Assembly (NCBI RefSeq): GCF_020906515.1 | Contig: NC_085855.1 | Location: forward strand, 2,372,262 to 2,436,261 | DNA from: Vanrija pseudolonga | Taxonomy: Eukaryota > Basidiomycota > Tremellomycetes > Trichosporonales > Trichosporonaceae | Direction: 5' to 3' | Length of the DNA: 64,000 nt | Shown: positions 31,183-42,035 of the stretch, one piece after another | Layout of the letters: every line of letters begins with the position of its first letter | Position numbering within the stretch: the first letter of the stretch is position 1 | Notes under the pieces: generated by a model | Seen by the model: only the letters and a program-made list of their open reading frames with translations | Database searches by the model: none | Told to the model about the DNA's origin: nothing | Translations under genes and position numbers: made by a program

Positions 31183-33712
31183 ATGCCGCCGTCGCCCGAC
31201 GTCTCCGACGCGCCAGAACCCAAGCGCCAGAAGCGTACCTACAGAGCATGCTACCCGTGCCGAGCGGTGTGTCCCCCTCTCCGACCCTCACTGACCGCCC
31301 GCAGCGCAAACTGAAATGCAACTTTGGCGACCCCGACAAGCCGTCGAGTGGGCCATGTGCACGCTGCATCCGCGAATCGCGCGAGTGTGTGCGCTCCATG
31401 CCCGCTGTTGTACGATATGCCGTTCCCAGTAACGCCGTCGAGCTCGAGCCGAGCGGAGGGCCGTCGTACCGCCGGGGCGGGGCATCGCACCATTCCCCAC
31501 CGCCAGCATCCCCTTACCACCCCTCCGACGTCGAGCGGGGCTACTCGCGTGCTGCATCGCCCACCTCGCTATACTTTCGCCCACGGGAGGCACCCCCGTC
31601 CCCTGCACCGGTCACGGCTGATGATGACGACTTTAACGAGGACACGGACGCGGCGCTGGTGTCGTCGCACCTCCAGAATCCCAATGACGCGCTTCGGTTA
31701 CTCGCGAGTGCCAGTTCGCTGCGGTATACTGCCCCCAAGGCGCCAGAACCCTCACCCAGCGCCATCCAGGATGTGTGGTCTCCCACTGCGTCGCCCTGGA
31801 TGCAGTGGGAGCCGGTGCTCGACGGCGCATTGACCGAGCAAGAGTCACGGGCGCTGCTCAACTTGTATGTCCTGGAGCTAGAAGCCCTGCTGACTCCAGT
31901 TTTGTGCTCCGCATGTCGCCCCTATACCCGCTGGTGCATCCACACGTGTTTGATTCGTCGTACCTCGACACCTTGGTTCAGGACGAAGGGCTACTGCTCG
32001 GCGCGATCATCGCGATCGCGGCCCGGTACTCAGACGTCCTCACCAAAGGGCGAGCTCACCGGATTCACGCCGACGTCTCTCAATGGGTCAGGAGCGAGAT
32101 TTCTCGGCTGATGGACGGCGACTTGACACTCAGGACAGTTAGCACGGTTGAAGCGCTGCTGCTCTTATCCGAATGGCCCATGCTCACCGACTTTTCGCGG
32201 CGTCGCAAGGCTGCTTCCGAGCCAGACTCTGAAGAGGCTCGGCTGCTCCAGCCGAGCCAGCAGTACGACGCGTACTGCTGGACCAGTATCGGTGGGTGTT
32301 ATGATAGAGGGGTCGCTGATGGCAGGCTCTGCGGTCAGACTATCCCAAGAGCTGGACCTCAAGGCGGCAGTCTTCAAGCCGTCAGACAAACGCGGCGCGG
32401 AGGACTGGCAGCAGGACCGAGTCATCAAGACGTGGATCTGTGAGTTGGGGCCGGTCGGCGGATGTGCTGACCCCAGATTGCCTGAACGCCGAGCAGCACA
32501 TTGCCAGCCGTCTGGGCCGTAGCGCCGTGATGCAACCCAGCATGACCTCGCGCTGGTGGGAGTCGCTAGCGGTGCGGTTCGAATCGGTCGTCCCCACCGA
32601 CCGCTGGGGCTCTGAAGTCTTTGCATTTGGCAACAACGCACATATCATGGGCGCGATCCAGCAGCACCTGTGTAAGGCCGTACCCCCTGCCACGCTGACC
32701 CGCAGACTGGAGCAAGGAGATCACGAACACACTCCTCCAGACGGGTGACTGGGAGGCATTCCTTCGCAGCCTGCACCTCGACATGCGGTACATCCGCGAC
32801 AAGTGCACACATATCCTCAGTGGGTGGATAGCCTGGCCACGCTGACTCCTCAGAAATGCACACAATCGCGTCCGACTTGCTTAGCCTCGAGTTCCACTAC
32901 GTCGTGCTGTACTCCAACTCGCTCGCGCTCCGCTCGTACCAGCAGCGTCGGCGACGCGCACTGGCGGTAAGTGCTCGGCCTTGCCGGTCTGACTCCACAC
33001 CCAGCGCAAAGACCCAGCATGGGAGACGCCCTTCCTCCTCAACGCGGTCGAGGGGCCGTGGGTCTACGAGGCGCTCTCCGCGGCGCGCCAGATCCTCGAC
33101 ATCACCCTCAACGTGCTCGAGAAGCAGGGCAAGCTCCGTACTTGCCCGTCCCGGATCTTCCAGCACATCCTGTTCGCCACGACCTTCCTGTACAAGGCCC
33201 TCGCCGTTGGGGTCGTCCAGCACGGCATGACGACGGTGATCAGCTTGCTAGATCGCACCGTCTCGGCGCTGCAGCGCGCCGCCATTGACGACCAGCACTT
33301 TATCGCCGGATTTGCGGTGCTGCTGAGTCGCCTGGGAAGGCGGTGGAAGCTGCCACAAGGTGGTGCCCGGGAAGAGGCTGGGGCGCCAGACAGCGTGCTC
33401 TCCGAGCGCGATGCAACCCGCCGTGCCCGGGCAGACGAACCGGTCGATACCCAACCGGCGCCCCCTCCCGCTATTCCAACACAGCCCGACCCAAGCCCCT
33501 TTACGAATGTGGCATTCAGTCCAAGCGATCTCCAGGTGCCCCGCGGCCAGCAGTGGGACTTGCCGATCGCGGATCACCTGTTCGTCGACGTCGAGCAGCA
33601 GGATGTGCTGTTCCAGCCCATTTGGGATGCACAGGCTGCCACGACCGTGTCGACGACGTCGGGCCTGTATGCTACCCTCCTGGGCGACATCTTGAATCTC
33701 GAGGGGCCATGA
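31183..33712 (+). CDS. Zn2Cys6 transcription factor with extended zinc-cluster loop
   Basis: Eight exons (31183-31266, 31305-31864, 31900-32291, 32326-32439, 32477-32671, 32706-32819, 32854-32966, 33006-33712 with the exact acceptor at 33004), 759 residues. The zinc cluster runs from residue 23 to 56, CYPCRA|RKLKC then a 12-residue loop, CARC and C, against the usual 5-9 residue loop; an intron cuts it between A28 and R29. A basic KRQKR precedes it. The middle region includes SPLYPLVHPHVFD, LLLGAIIAIAARYSD, TVSTVEALLLLSEWP and SAVRLSQELDL, all typical of the fungal_trans domain. The C-terminal ~120 residues are Pro/Ala/Asp-rich and may activate. It is divergent from the amino-acid permease and is the natural candidate regulator of the permease/oxidase/peptidase group. 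Confidence 0.88.
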
Positions 33713-35375
33713 GGGCGCGGGCTAGCTTTAGCTGATGGCGCTGATGTGAGGACCATAGTTGTTGTAGCACGGGAGGACGAGGGTGCATCTGGGTTGACGC
33801 GGCTCCTTGAATCCAGAGCTCCAGTCAAGCGACGACGAGGCGATGCCCCGAGGAATTGTGAGCTTGCAGCAGGCACCAGAGTAAGTGCCCATCCGCAACC
33901 ACTGTTGCGGACGATGTACACCCCCAAGTCGTGAGCCTCCTTGCTTAGTGGGGACCCCAGCGGCCCCCCTTTGCCGTTTTCCCGCGCGTCGCGTTCATCA
34001 TATCGACTCTTGCGCCATTCTCCCAGGCTTGTTGGAGACGGCATCTTGGCACCAAACACGACCGCATGGTCACGGCAACATGTGGTGCTAATCTCGGACC
34101 ACGCGGCCGCGGGGACGGTGGAGTCGCGTCAGGCTTAGCGGCGAACTAAGGGTAGGTGGAGCTGCGGCCATACACGGCGGCTGAGGGCGAGTTGGACTGG
34201 TCTGCACATGCAGACGCCAACGTCGGCTCTCGTCTACAGTTTGGATGGACCGGGTTAGGCACAACACTAGGCTGCTAGACTGATTCAAAGTGTCACCACT
34301 CGTTGGCCATTGTCGCCATTGCTACCATCTGGAGGGAGGTGTTGCGTGTGTATTCCGATGCGTCGGACATTCCAAAAAGACTCTCTGTTCCAGAAGTGAC
34401 AGGCCGTAGGTGACATGCGCAGGCAAGCCACAGATCGTCGTCAGCTGGTCGAGGGATGGTGAGGGTGGTGGTGATGTGCACGAGCGCATGGCGTGCGAGT
34501 CGGCTTCGGTCCGCGGGGCGTGGAGACATCCTGGCTCTGCATTCGGATTTCGCCAAGCAAGCAAGCAGCGCCATGCTGTCGGATCACCGAGTGTGGTGGT
34601 GGTGGGCGGCAGTCGCCTCGGTCGCCTGTGGGTGCAGTTCCTGACGTTATTGTGGGGCCGGCGGCGAGCGACGACGAGCGAGAGCAGCAAAGAGCGACAG
34701 AGACGACGGTCGCCAAAAAAAGTGGCAATTTCCTTGGTGCGTCAAAATGACCTGAAAAGATAAGAAATGGCGTGATAACTCGTGTCAATGACATTGGATG
34801 GTGGAATGACAACATGGTGACGACATTCAGGCCCTGCGGCGCATGCCGGCGCGTGCGTGCATGCAACCACCACCGCCATGCTCCCGGCGGACACCTGTCA
34901 GACACCATTTGTCGCGAAGAGCACGGCATCGGGGAGCCAGCGAGCGCAGTGCTGGCTCGGTAAGGCCCAAGCCGCGGTAACTGCTCCTCCCCCTGTCGAC
35001 GCCGCGGCGCAGCGGCCCCCGGCGTCCACAGTTTGCTGGCCGCTGTCGCACTTGTCCGAGAGGGGGACAGGCCTACGCGCTACTCAACCCAATCGACCGC
35101 CGCGCCGCCGCCGCCGCCGCATGGTTTCGACGACGCCGCCGTAGCCTCGGCCACAGTTCGTGTTCCTTGCTACACATCGCGTCGACCTTTGTAGCATCCT
35201 TCTCTTCATCCTCAGCGCCCCGTCGTCCCTGTTGTTGTACACATCCACATCCACATCCCTCCCTCGGCTGGGCGAACGCGACGACGCGACAAGACGCCAT
35301 TGCGACTCTCTGCGCCTGACGCCTACGCCTGACGGCATCATCGGTCCCACCGAGGGCCAGGTTTGCAAGCACACC
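33713..35375. other. intergenic region
   Basis: About 1.66 kb between two same-strand regulator genes. GATAAG occurs near 34,758. The minus-strand frames around 34,300-34,930 are low-complexity (poly-His, Arg-rich) and domain-free. No RNA gene is seen. Confidence 0.5.
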
Positions 35376-38300
35376 ATGAGTGCAACGACATCTACGGCCG
35401 CCGCCCCGCCTCCTGCTCCTCCTCCCCTCGCCCTTGCCGAGCCCGCTGCCGCCGCCACCACCAGCGCCGCCGCCGGCGCAGCAAGCGGCACTAACCCCTC
35501 GAAGACTTTGGCCCCTCTTGTCTCCTCACCATCCGTCTCTCCACCACTAGCAGCCATGCTCGCACCGCCATCCCCAGACGCCGCGAGCAGTAGCAGGTCC
35601 AGTCACAGCCTCACACCTGTGGCAGTGACGCCCGCGACGCCAGCGCCAGCTTCTGCCTCTGCTTCAGGCTCTTCTTCGTCGCCCCCAGCACAGGCCGCAG
35701 CACCAGCGCCCACATCCGCTGACCTGAACCCCGCCGACGTGCGCTGGAAGATGGCCGTTGCGTGCGATGTCTGCCGGCGGCGCAAGGTACGCTGCGACGG
35801 CGAGCGGCCATGTTCGCGGTGTGCGCGCGCCGACATCACCTGCTCGTTCTCCTTGCCGTAGGTGCTGCACATCTGACCCGAGCTCATGCCCGCCCAGAAA
35901 ACACATTGCAAGGAGGGTAGAGCATGCCAACGCCGCGGCGGGGAGTGCAAGCCTGACGCCGGCGCCAACACCGCCTGCCCCAACAGCACCAGTAGACACA
36001 GACGCGATACGCCCAACATCTAGTGGAAGCAGCCGTTGCGCCGCTAGCAAAGACGGCGACCTCGAAGTCGCCGCGCCTCCTCCTCGCGCGCGCAAACGCT
36101 CCCTGTCACCGACTGGCCTTTCGCCACTGCGCGAGGTAAAGGCCAAGGTAGCCAGCGTCGAGTCGCTCCTCACTGTGCCTGCGCCGTCCCCGCGACCGCG
36201 GGCACTTTCCGCCTCGGACCTGCCTGTGCGGACAGCCAAGCCACCACCAGCACCCCTGCCCGCCCGGCGGCCGTCCACAGAAGCTGTGTCTACTGGACCG
36301 GCGCACCTCCTCCTGGTCGACGCCGACGACCAGCTGGTGCATGCCGGCCCATCATCATCCCTGCCCCTCTTTACCCGACTCGGACTTGTCTCGACCATCC
36401 AGGTTTCCGAGCACGGCGAAGATGGAGCGGCCGAGGCCGACGGCGACTTTTTCACCTGGCACGCGAACCGCAGCATCCCTCTCGTCGCCCCACTCGACGA
36501 CAAGGTCGACTACCTCGACCTCCTGTTCGATGTGTGTGACATTGAACGCATGCACGCGCTCATTGGGCTGCACCTCAACTCGCGTACGTTGGCGCTGTTT
36601 CCAGAGGATAACCCACTGACATTTAAAGCAATCTTCTTCCCCCTCCTCCACGGCCCGTCCTTCTTGGCAGAGTTTGCGGCAGTCACCCGTCGACGCCTTC
36701 TATGCACACCCCAGTATGGCGCGTTCCTCATGTCCATCCTCGCGGCCACCGCGCGCCTTGTCCCCGCCGCGAAGGACCTACTGCCAGCCGAGGAGCGGGG
36801 CGATCCAGGACGCCAGTACTACGAGTTTGCCCTCTACCTCATGCGGATAAGCGGGTCCAAGCTGGATATCCGGTACATCCTCGCGCTGTATCGTGAGTAA
36901 CGAGTTTCGACAGTAGTGCTGATGCCAGACCTCGCATTGTACACCCAGGGTAGGGAGCTCTCTGCTGGCGTCGCATCAAGCTACATTGGCGAAGCCATCG
37001 GGCTGGCGTACGCTGCTGGACTGCACAAGTCCTACGAGGGCTTCAACCTCGACCCCATCACGACGCAGATCCGCATCAGACTCTTCTGGGGCCTGTACAT
37101 CCTCGACACGTCCCTGGCATACGCCCACGGGCGTCCGAGCCTGATCAAGCTGTCCGACTGCACCATCGACCTGCCCGCGGTGGAGGCCATCAAGCGGACA
37201 GAGGTCGTCGACCAGCAGGAGCGCGAGCGCGCCGTCAGCCTCGCGGCCAGCATCAAGATGCTCGACGTGTTCATCGTGCTTGGGCAAGTTTTGCCCATCA
37301 TCAACAGCCCCAGGCAGCCAAAGCGCAGCTACCATGACGATGGAACGGTGCCGCTCACCCGCTCCGAGCTGTTTGGCCGCACTGCCCACCGCTTAGACAA
37401 GATCGACTCCAACCTCCCGGCCTTCCTCAAACTCGACAAGGACAAGGACCCGATCGGGCCAAAATTCCTCGTGCTCCAGGGGCTTAAAGTGAACGCGGCA
37501 ATCACGTTTGCTCGCGTGCTTATTGCGCGCGAGGCGCTTGTAGCCGAGCTCGACGCACCGCCCGCACCGACCCCGTCAGAGGTCCACCACCTGGAGCCGC
37601 CGGTCATCATCTCGCCTACCAACCCGGGGGCGCCACGCACGCCGGGGAAATCGCTTGCGACGCGGGCCGCGGTGCGCCTCTCCCTCTCCCTCATCCAGAT
37701 CTACAGCCACTTCCGGCACCAGGGCCTGCTCCAGCACGCAGACTACACGGCAGTGACACACCTCACGGCCGCTGCGCACACCCTGCTCACTGGCATGGTG
37801 AGGTCGGCCGACGTGCTGCACGACCACCGTAGCGACTTGGTCTCGATCGTCGAGCTGCTTGGCGCGCTGAGTGCCCGCTTCCCTGTCGCCGAAGCGGAGG
37901 CGCGACTTATTGCTGAAGTTGGGCGACGACTTGACTCGGGCGGCAAGGAGGTCCGCGGGCTTGCGCTGCGCATGCTCGCCCGTACAGACACGCAACGGCC
38001 ACCGGCTCCGGTGCAGGTACCTCAAGGCTCAACAGTGCCCCTTCCACCGGTGGCGCCGCCACACCCCGACCTCGCGAGGCGCGAGAGTGGCGAGAGCAAC
38101 GCGAGCAACGCCAGCCGAGGGAGTGTGCTGAGCTTTGCGAGTAGCGCTGGTGCAGCCAGTGCCGTGACAGAGCGGCCGGTCCAGCACAAACACGAGGACA
38201 GAGGGCGTGATCAGACACGAGCACCATTGCGCGAGTTCCCGCGACCTCACTCGCACGAGCGGACGCCGTCACACGAGCATCATCAGTACGAGCGGCGTGA

Positions 38301-38568
38301 GCCCGAGCGTGGCGGCCACCACGTGCATAGCGACGAGGGCCACTCACACCGCGGCGACGAGCGCGGACACTCTCGCCAGCCGTCCCGGGACCCGCTATGG
38401 ATCGGAGGGCTCCCCGTTCCGCGGCTTCAAATCTCGCCGACCAAACATACACACGAGCGCGAGTACTATGACGACGAGGAGAGGCGCGACGCTGCCTACC
38501 AGGAGAGCCATGAGCGCGGGCGGGGCGACTGGCCCCGCCGGCCGCCGCTCGAGCAGCGCGCAGTGTAG
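35376..38568 (+). CDS. large Zn2Cys6 transcription factor with His-rich C-terminus
   Basis: Three exons (35376-35857, 35898-36892, 36929-38568), introns 40 and 36 nt, 1,038 residues. The N-terminal ~115 residues are Ala/Pro/Ser low complexity. The zinc cluster lies at residues 130-156, CDVCRRRKVRC, DGERPC, SRC, ARADITC, with canonical spacing. The fungal-specific domain includes KVDYLDLLFDVCDIERMHAL, PLLHGPSFLAEFAA, YILALYHLALYTQGRELS, YIGEAIGLAYAAGLHKSYEG and RIRLFWGLYILDTSLAYAHG. The last ~130 residues are rich in His, Glu, Arg and Asp (SHERTPSHEHHQYERREPER and similar), unusual for this class and possibly metal-binding or simply disordered. The first cluster exon carries no intron, unlike its three neighbours. 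The target pathway is unknown; it converges with another Zn2Cys6 gene. Confidence 0.9.
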
Positions 38569-38978
38569 AATCGTTGTACATTATGGGTATGCAGGGTTAG
38601 CGCAGCGGCGCACAGACAAATGGGCGGGCAGTGCCAAGCCGTGCAGGCAGTCACCGAGCGAGGTGGGCAGAGAGATTGTCAACTTTCGGAGCATCGGAAC
38701 TGACCGACAATGGCGTTGTGAGGCGTGGTGGCGACAGCTCCGCCAGGTCGAGTCGGTCAGCCGCCGTCGGTCATTCAGGTGGGCCTATCCCTGATGCCGT
38801 GCTTGTGGCTTGGGATGGTGGCAATCGGACAACCACCGTCGGTGAGCTTGCTCGTATCGGTCAGCAAGCTCGTATCGGTCAGGATGTAGCCACACAACTC
38901 GGTCAGCACATGCTCATCATAGTAGGATACAAGTGAATGAAAGAATACAGAGACCGGCCGTCGGCACCGGTGGCCGAC
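38569..38978. other. 3'-3' spacer with short direct repeat
   Basis: About 410 bases between convergent regulator genes. The only structure is the 15-bp direct repeat listed separately. Confidence 0.55.
38850..38882. repeat. 15-bp direct repeat, 18-bp period
   Basis: GCTCGTATCGGTCAG occurs at 38850-38864 and again at 38868-38882. Partial copies of TCGGTCAG flank it, as in CTCGGTCAG near 38,900. Confidence 0.85.
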
Positions 38979-41752
38979 TCATGACCTCGACGAGGATTCG
39001 CCGCGCTCGGTCGCTTGAGAGAGGCCAAGCAATGCTTGGATCTCTGGTGCGTGCTCGGAAAGGCCATACTCGCCCCCCGTGTGTTCGCCATCGACGCCGC
39101 TGTTTGAACTCGCCCCGAGTCCAGTGTCGTCGTTGTGGCTGCCCTCGCGGCCAAAGTCGGAATACGGCCCGAAAATGTTGGACCCATCGGCATCGGTCGC
39201 CAGGCCAACAAAGTCGAAGGACGAGGTGAGGAGCGGCATTGCAAGGGGGTTGGAGAGTGGTAGGTGGTTCATCCCTGGGTGGCTTAGCTGGGCCAAAACA
39301 ACAAGGCCCCTTACATCGGTCCGACTGGGAGCGGGGCGGACGACGGACGTGTCCAGGCAACCTGGCCTCTCCCTCGAGCGTGATCTCCACGTCGAGGCGG
39401 CGTGCTGCTGCATCGATAATATCCATGCTGCGGGCAGAAGCCGGGAAGCGCATGCCCAGGTCGCTCAGAAGCTTGGTGGAGAGGCTAAGGGCGGCACGGA
39501 ACGCCTCGGGGTGCTGGCCGAGTGGCTCCAGTTGCTCTGGTGTCAAATGCTTGGAGAGGTAGAGCACGGGAATGAGGCCGCGGCCGACCTGGGAGATCTG
39601 GTATGAGCAGATTGCGCCACAGTCTGTGTGGGTAAGCATACGAAGCCGTGCTTCACCCACCAGTCAAGCTTCCACGCTGCAGAATCTTGCGCTGCGAGGC
39701 GAGCAGGTCCTGCGACCAGTGGAGCAGCTCCTTGCCATACTTGAGCGACGGGTACTCGATACCGACATCTGTGTTGTGGACAGCAAACAGATGTCGGTAA
39801 ATGAAGACCTTGACCCAGGCAGAGAGTGTGCGTAGACGTTCGACGTGGCAGTGGAAGATATTGTCGTCTTCCATGTCTTGTGACGACGGCGGGAGGTCGA
39901 GCGCGCGGTACGTGTCGATCACTGCGGCGTTAGAATGGACCTGTCATGGCCACTAACTCTTCAGCTCGTCGTCAAAGTCGAGTGCGCCGTGGTCGCACAC
40001 ACAGCCCTCGGGATGGACAGCCGTCTCGCGGATCCTCCTCTTGCCTTGAGAGATCTGGTTGATCACGCTCGAGGCGGTGCAGCCGGGAATGTTGATCTTG
40101 TCAATGGCACGTTCGAGAACCATGTACAGGCGGACACAGGCGCGCTGGTATGGGAGATAGGTTGGGCCGCCGAGGGTCAGGCGTTCGTTGGTCGAGTTGA
40201 CGTCGAGGGGGATTTCGTCAATGTCGATTTCTAAGGTCAGCGATGGGGTTGGGGGAGAGGACTCACCAGAGAGCCGTAGCATCGGAGGGCGACCATATGC
40301 CATCTGGATCCTGGGGAGTCAGCTAGGCACGAGGAGAGAGGTAGCTCACTTGTCGACACAGAACACGGCCCACAGTGTCCTCGCGCGAACGGCGACCTCG
40401 TTCCTCGCAAAGGTCTGGGTGTAGACCTCGACACTGGTAGGTTAGCGGCGTCGATGTGTTGTGTCACCCACTTCCTGTGCAGTCCAATGTCCAAAGCGCG
40501 TGACACGGCCTCGTTGGCCAGGGTGTGACCCATGACCACGCCGTTGGGGCCTGACCCGCCGTAGCAGTACATGGCGAGGTAGAAGACGGATTGGATAGAG
40601 GTGAGGGTCGACCAGTCGGCTGTGGGGTAGCGGCGACGGACCTGCCAGTCTGGGGGTGTCAGACAAGGGGAGCGGGGGGCTACTTACACAGGTCGAACAG
40701 CGCCTCGCTTGGATCCTCCTTGGTTGTCCGTCCCGCTCCGCTCTCTCGACACGCCAGCGCGCATATACTCAGCAGCAGACAGATGAAGTCCGGCTTGCAG
40801 CGCTCCCTCGGGTCCTGCGACACTTCCACAAACTCGCGAAGCAGAAACGTTGGCCAGAAGAGGTACGATGTTTCAAGGAACTGACGGACGAGGGTCCAGA
40901 TCTGCGTGTCAGAAACGATCGCAGCGTAGCTACTCACAATAGTGAGGCCGACCTGCTCGCTCAGTTGAGTCCACAGACCTTCATCCACCACACCCTGCCC
41001 CTTGCTACCTCCCGCATCGCGCTCTTCAGGCGGCGGGACAGTCAGCAGTGGAGGGAGGAGTGGATTAGCTGGCATATCAAGCAGGAAGCTGAGCGGGTCA
41101 TCCATCCCAGAGCCTGGCTCGGGATTGACGAGCTTGTGGTGCTCATGGAGGTACTGCAGCAGCCCGAGGCCCGAGCTGAACGACAGACTCGTGTGACTCC
41201 CTCGTTCTGTGCGGTAGATTGTGTCGTAGGGAAAGGCAAGGCGGAGGAAGCGGCCTTCGCGGGGGACCAGCGGCCAGTCGTTTGTCACAGCGTGCCTCCT
41301 TGGTGCCGCGGCCTCGCTCGACGAGGGAGCAAAGCCAGCAATGTCCGCATCATGCTTTATCGGTGTCGATCCACCTGGCCTCCAGTCTTCGCAGGTTACA
41401 CCGGCTGTGATACACGGCTCGCATGGTCGCAAATCGCCGCACTGGGTTGGCGTTAGCAGATGGACGCGGGTGGGCGGCATGCTCCGACGTGGCTTCGGGA
41501 AAGCACCTCGCGGGGGGCTGGCGGGCTGCCCTCGGGCCCCGGGGCTATCACAACGCATCACAACACCGAGGTGCATCCCAAACTTACCTTGGACTTGCGT
41601 GCACGACACCTGTCACATGCCTGTCGGATGCGCGAGCGCTTGAACGGGCGATGCGCGTCTGGGTCTGTGCTGCCCGAGGCAGCGGCCGTGACGGCTGCGA
41701 CGGCGGCCGCCGTGGTACTTGGGGACGTTTCTTTTGGGTTTTCGTGTTCCAT
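38979..41752 (-). CDS. Zn2Cys6 transcription factor, divergent from the dehydratase gene
   Basis: Nine exons (41588-41752, 40688-41441, 40472-40649, 40350-40433, 40267-40310, 39958-40230, 39661-39921, 39315-39623, 38979-39274), 787 residues. The zinc cluster is at residues 46-72, CDRCRARKSK|C, GDLRPC, EPC, ITAGVTC, preceded by basic KRSRIRQ. Intron 1 (146 nt, long here) cuts it exactly before the third cysteine; the others are 36-40 nt. The fungal-specific domain has WTLVRQFLETSYLFWPTF, SIQSVFYLAMYCYG, AVSRALDIGLHRK, RARTLWAVFCVDKIQMAYGR and IDIDEIPLD. This pattern resembles the Rha1/AmyR/XlnR side of the family, but that is an impression only. It shares a 283-bp promoter with the IlvD/Edd dehydratase and probably controls it. 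Confidence 0.9.
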
Positions 41753-42035
41753 CTGCGGGGATGCTGTGCGGGGGGATGCTAGGGCTTGCTGAATGAGGCC
41801 TCTGATGAGTGAGTCGAGGATGGAGAGAGACGAGAGAGGGACGAGTTGCCGCTGCAGAGGGAAAGAGTGCGATGGAGAGATGCGCAAAGCCGCGGATGTT
41901 TCCTATTAAAGGGTGCAATCGGAGATGTCCGGCGGGTCACCTGGGCTCTTATAGGCCCCACAAGGACGGACGACTGCAGTTGTCTTATCCCCCTCCTCGC
42001 CAATCCACGTCGAGCACAGTGTAAGCAAGGCAAGA
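41753..42035. promoter_or_regulatory. divergent promoter, Zn2Cys6 factor / IlvD-family dehydratase
   Basis: 283 bases between divergent ATGs. CTTATC lies near 41,985, an AT-rich TATTAAAG near 41,905, and CGGCGGG-type triplets near 41,931. Confidence 0.4.

Noticed and set aside
35664-36503. 279-codon minus-strand frame
   Set aside because: Antisense to a Zn2Cys6 factor whose zinc cluster and splice sites fit the plus strand.
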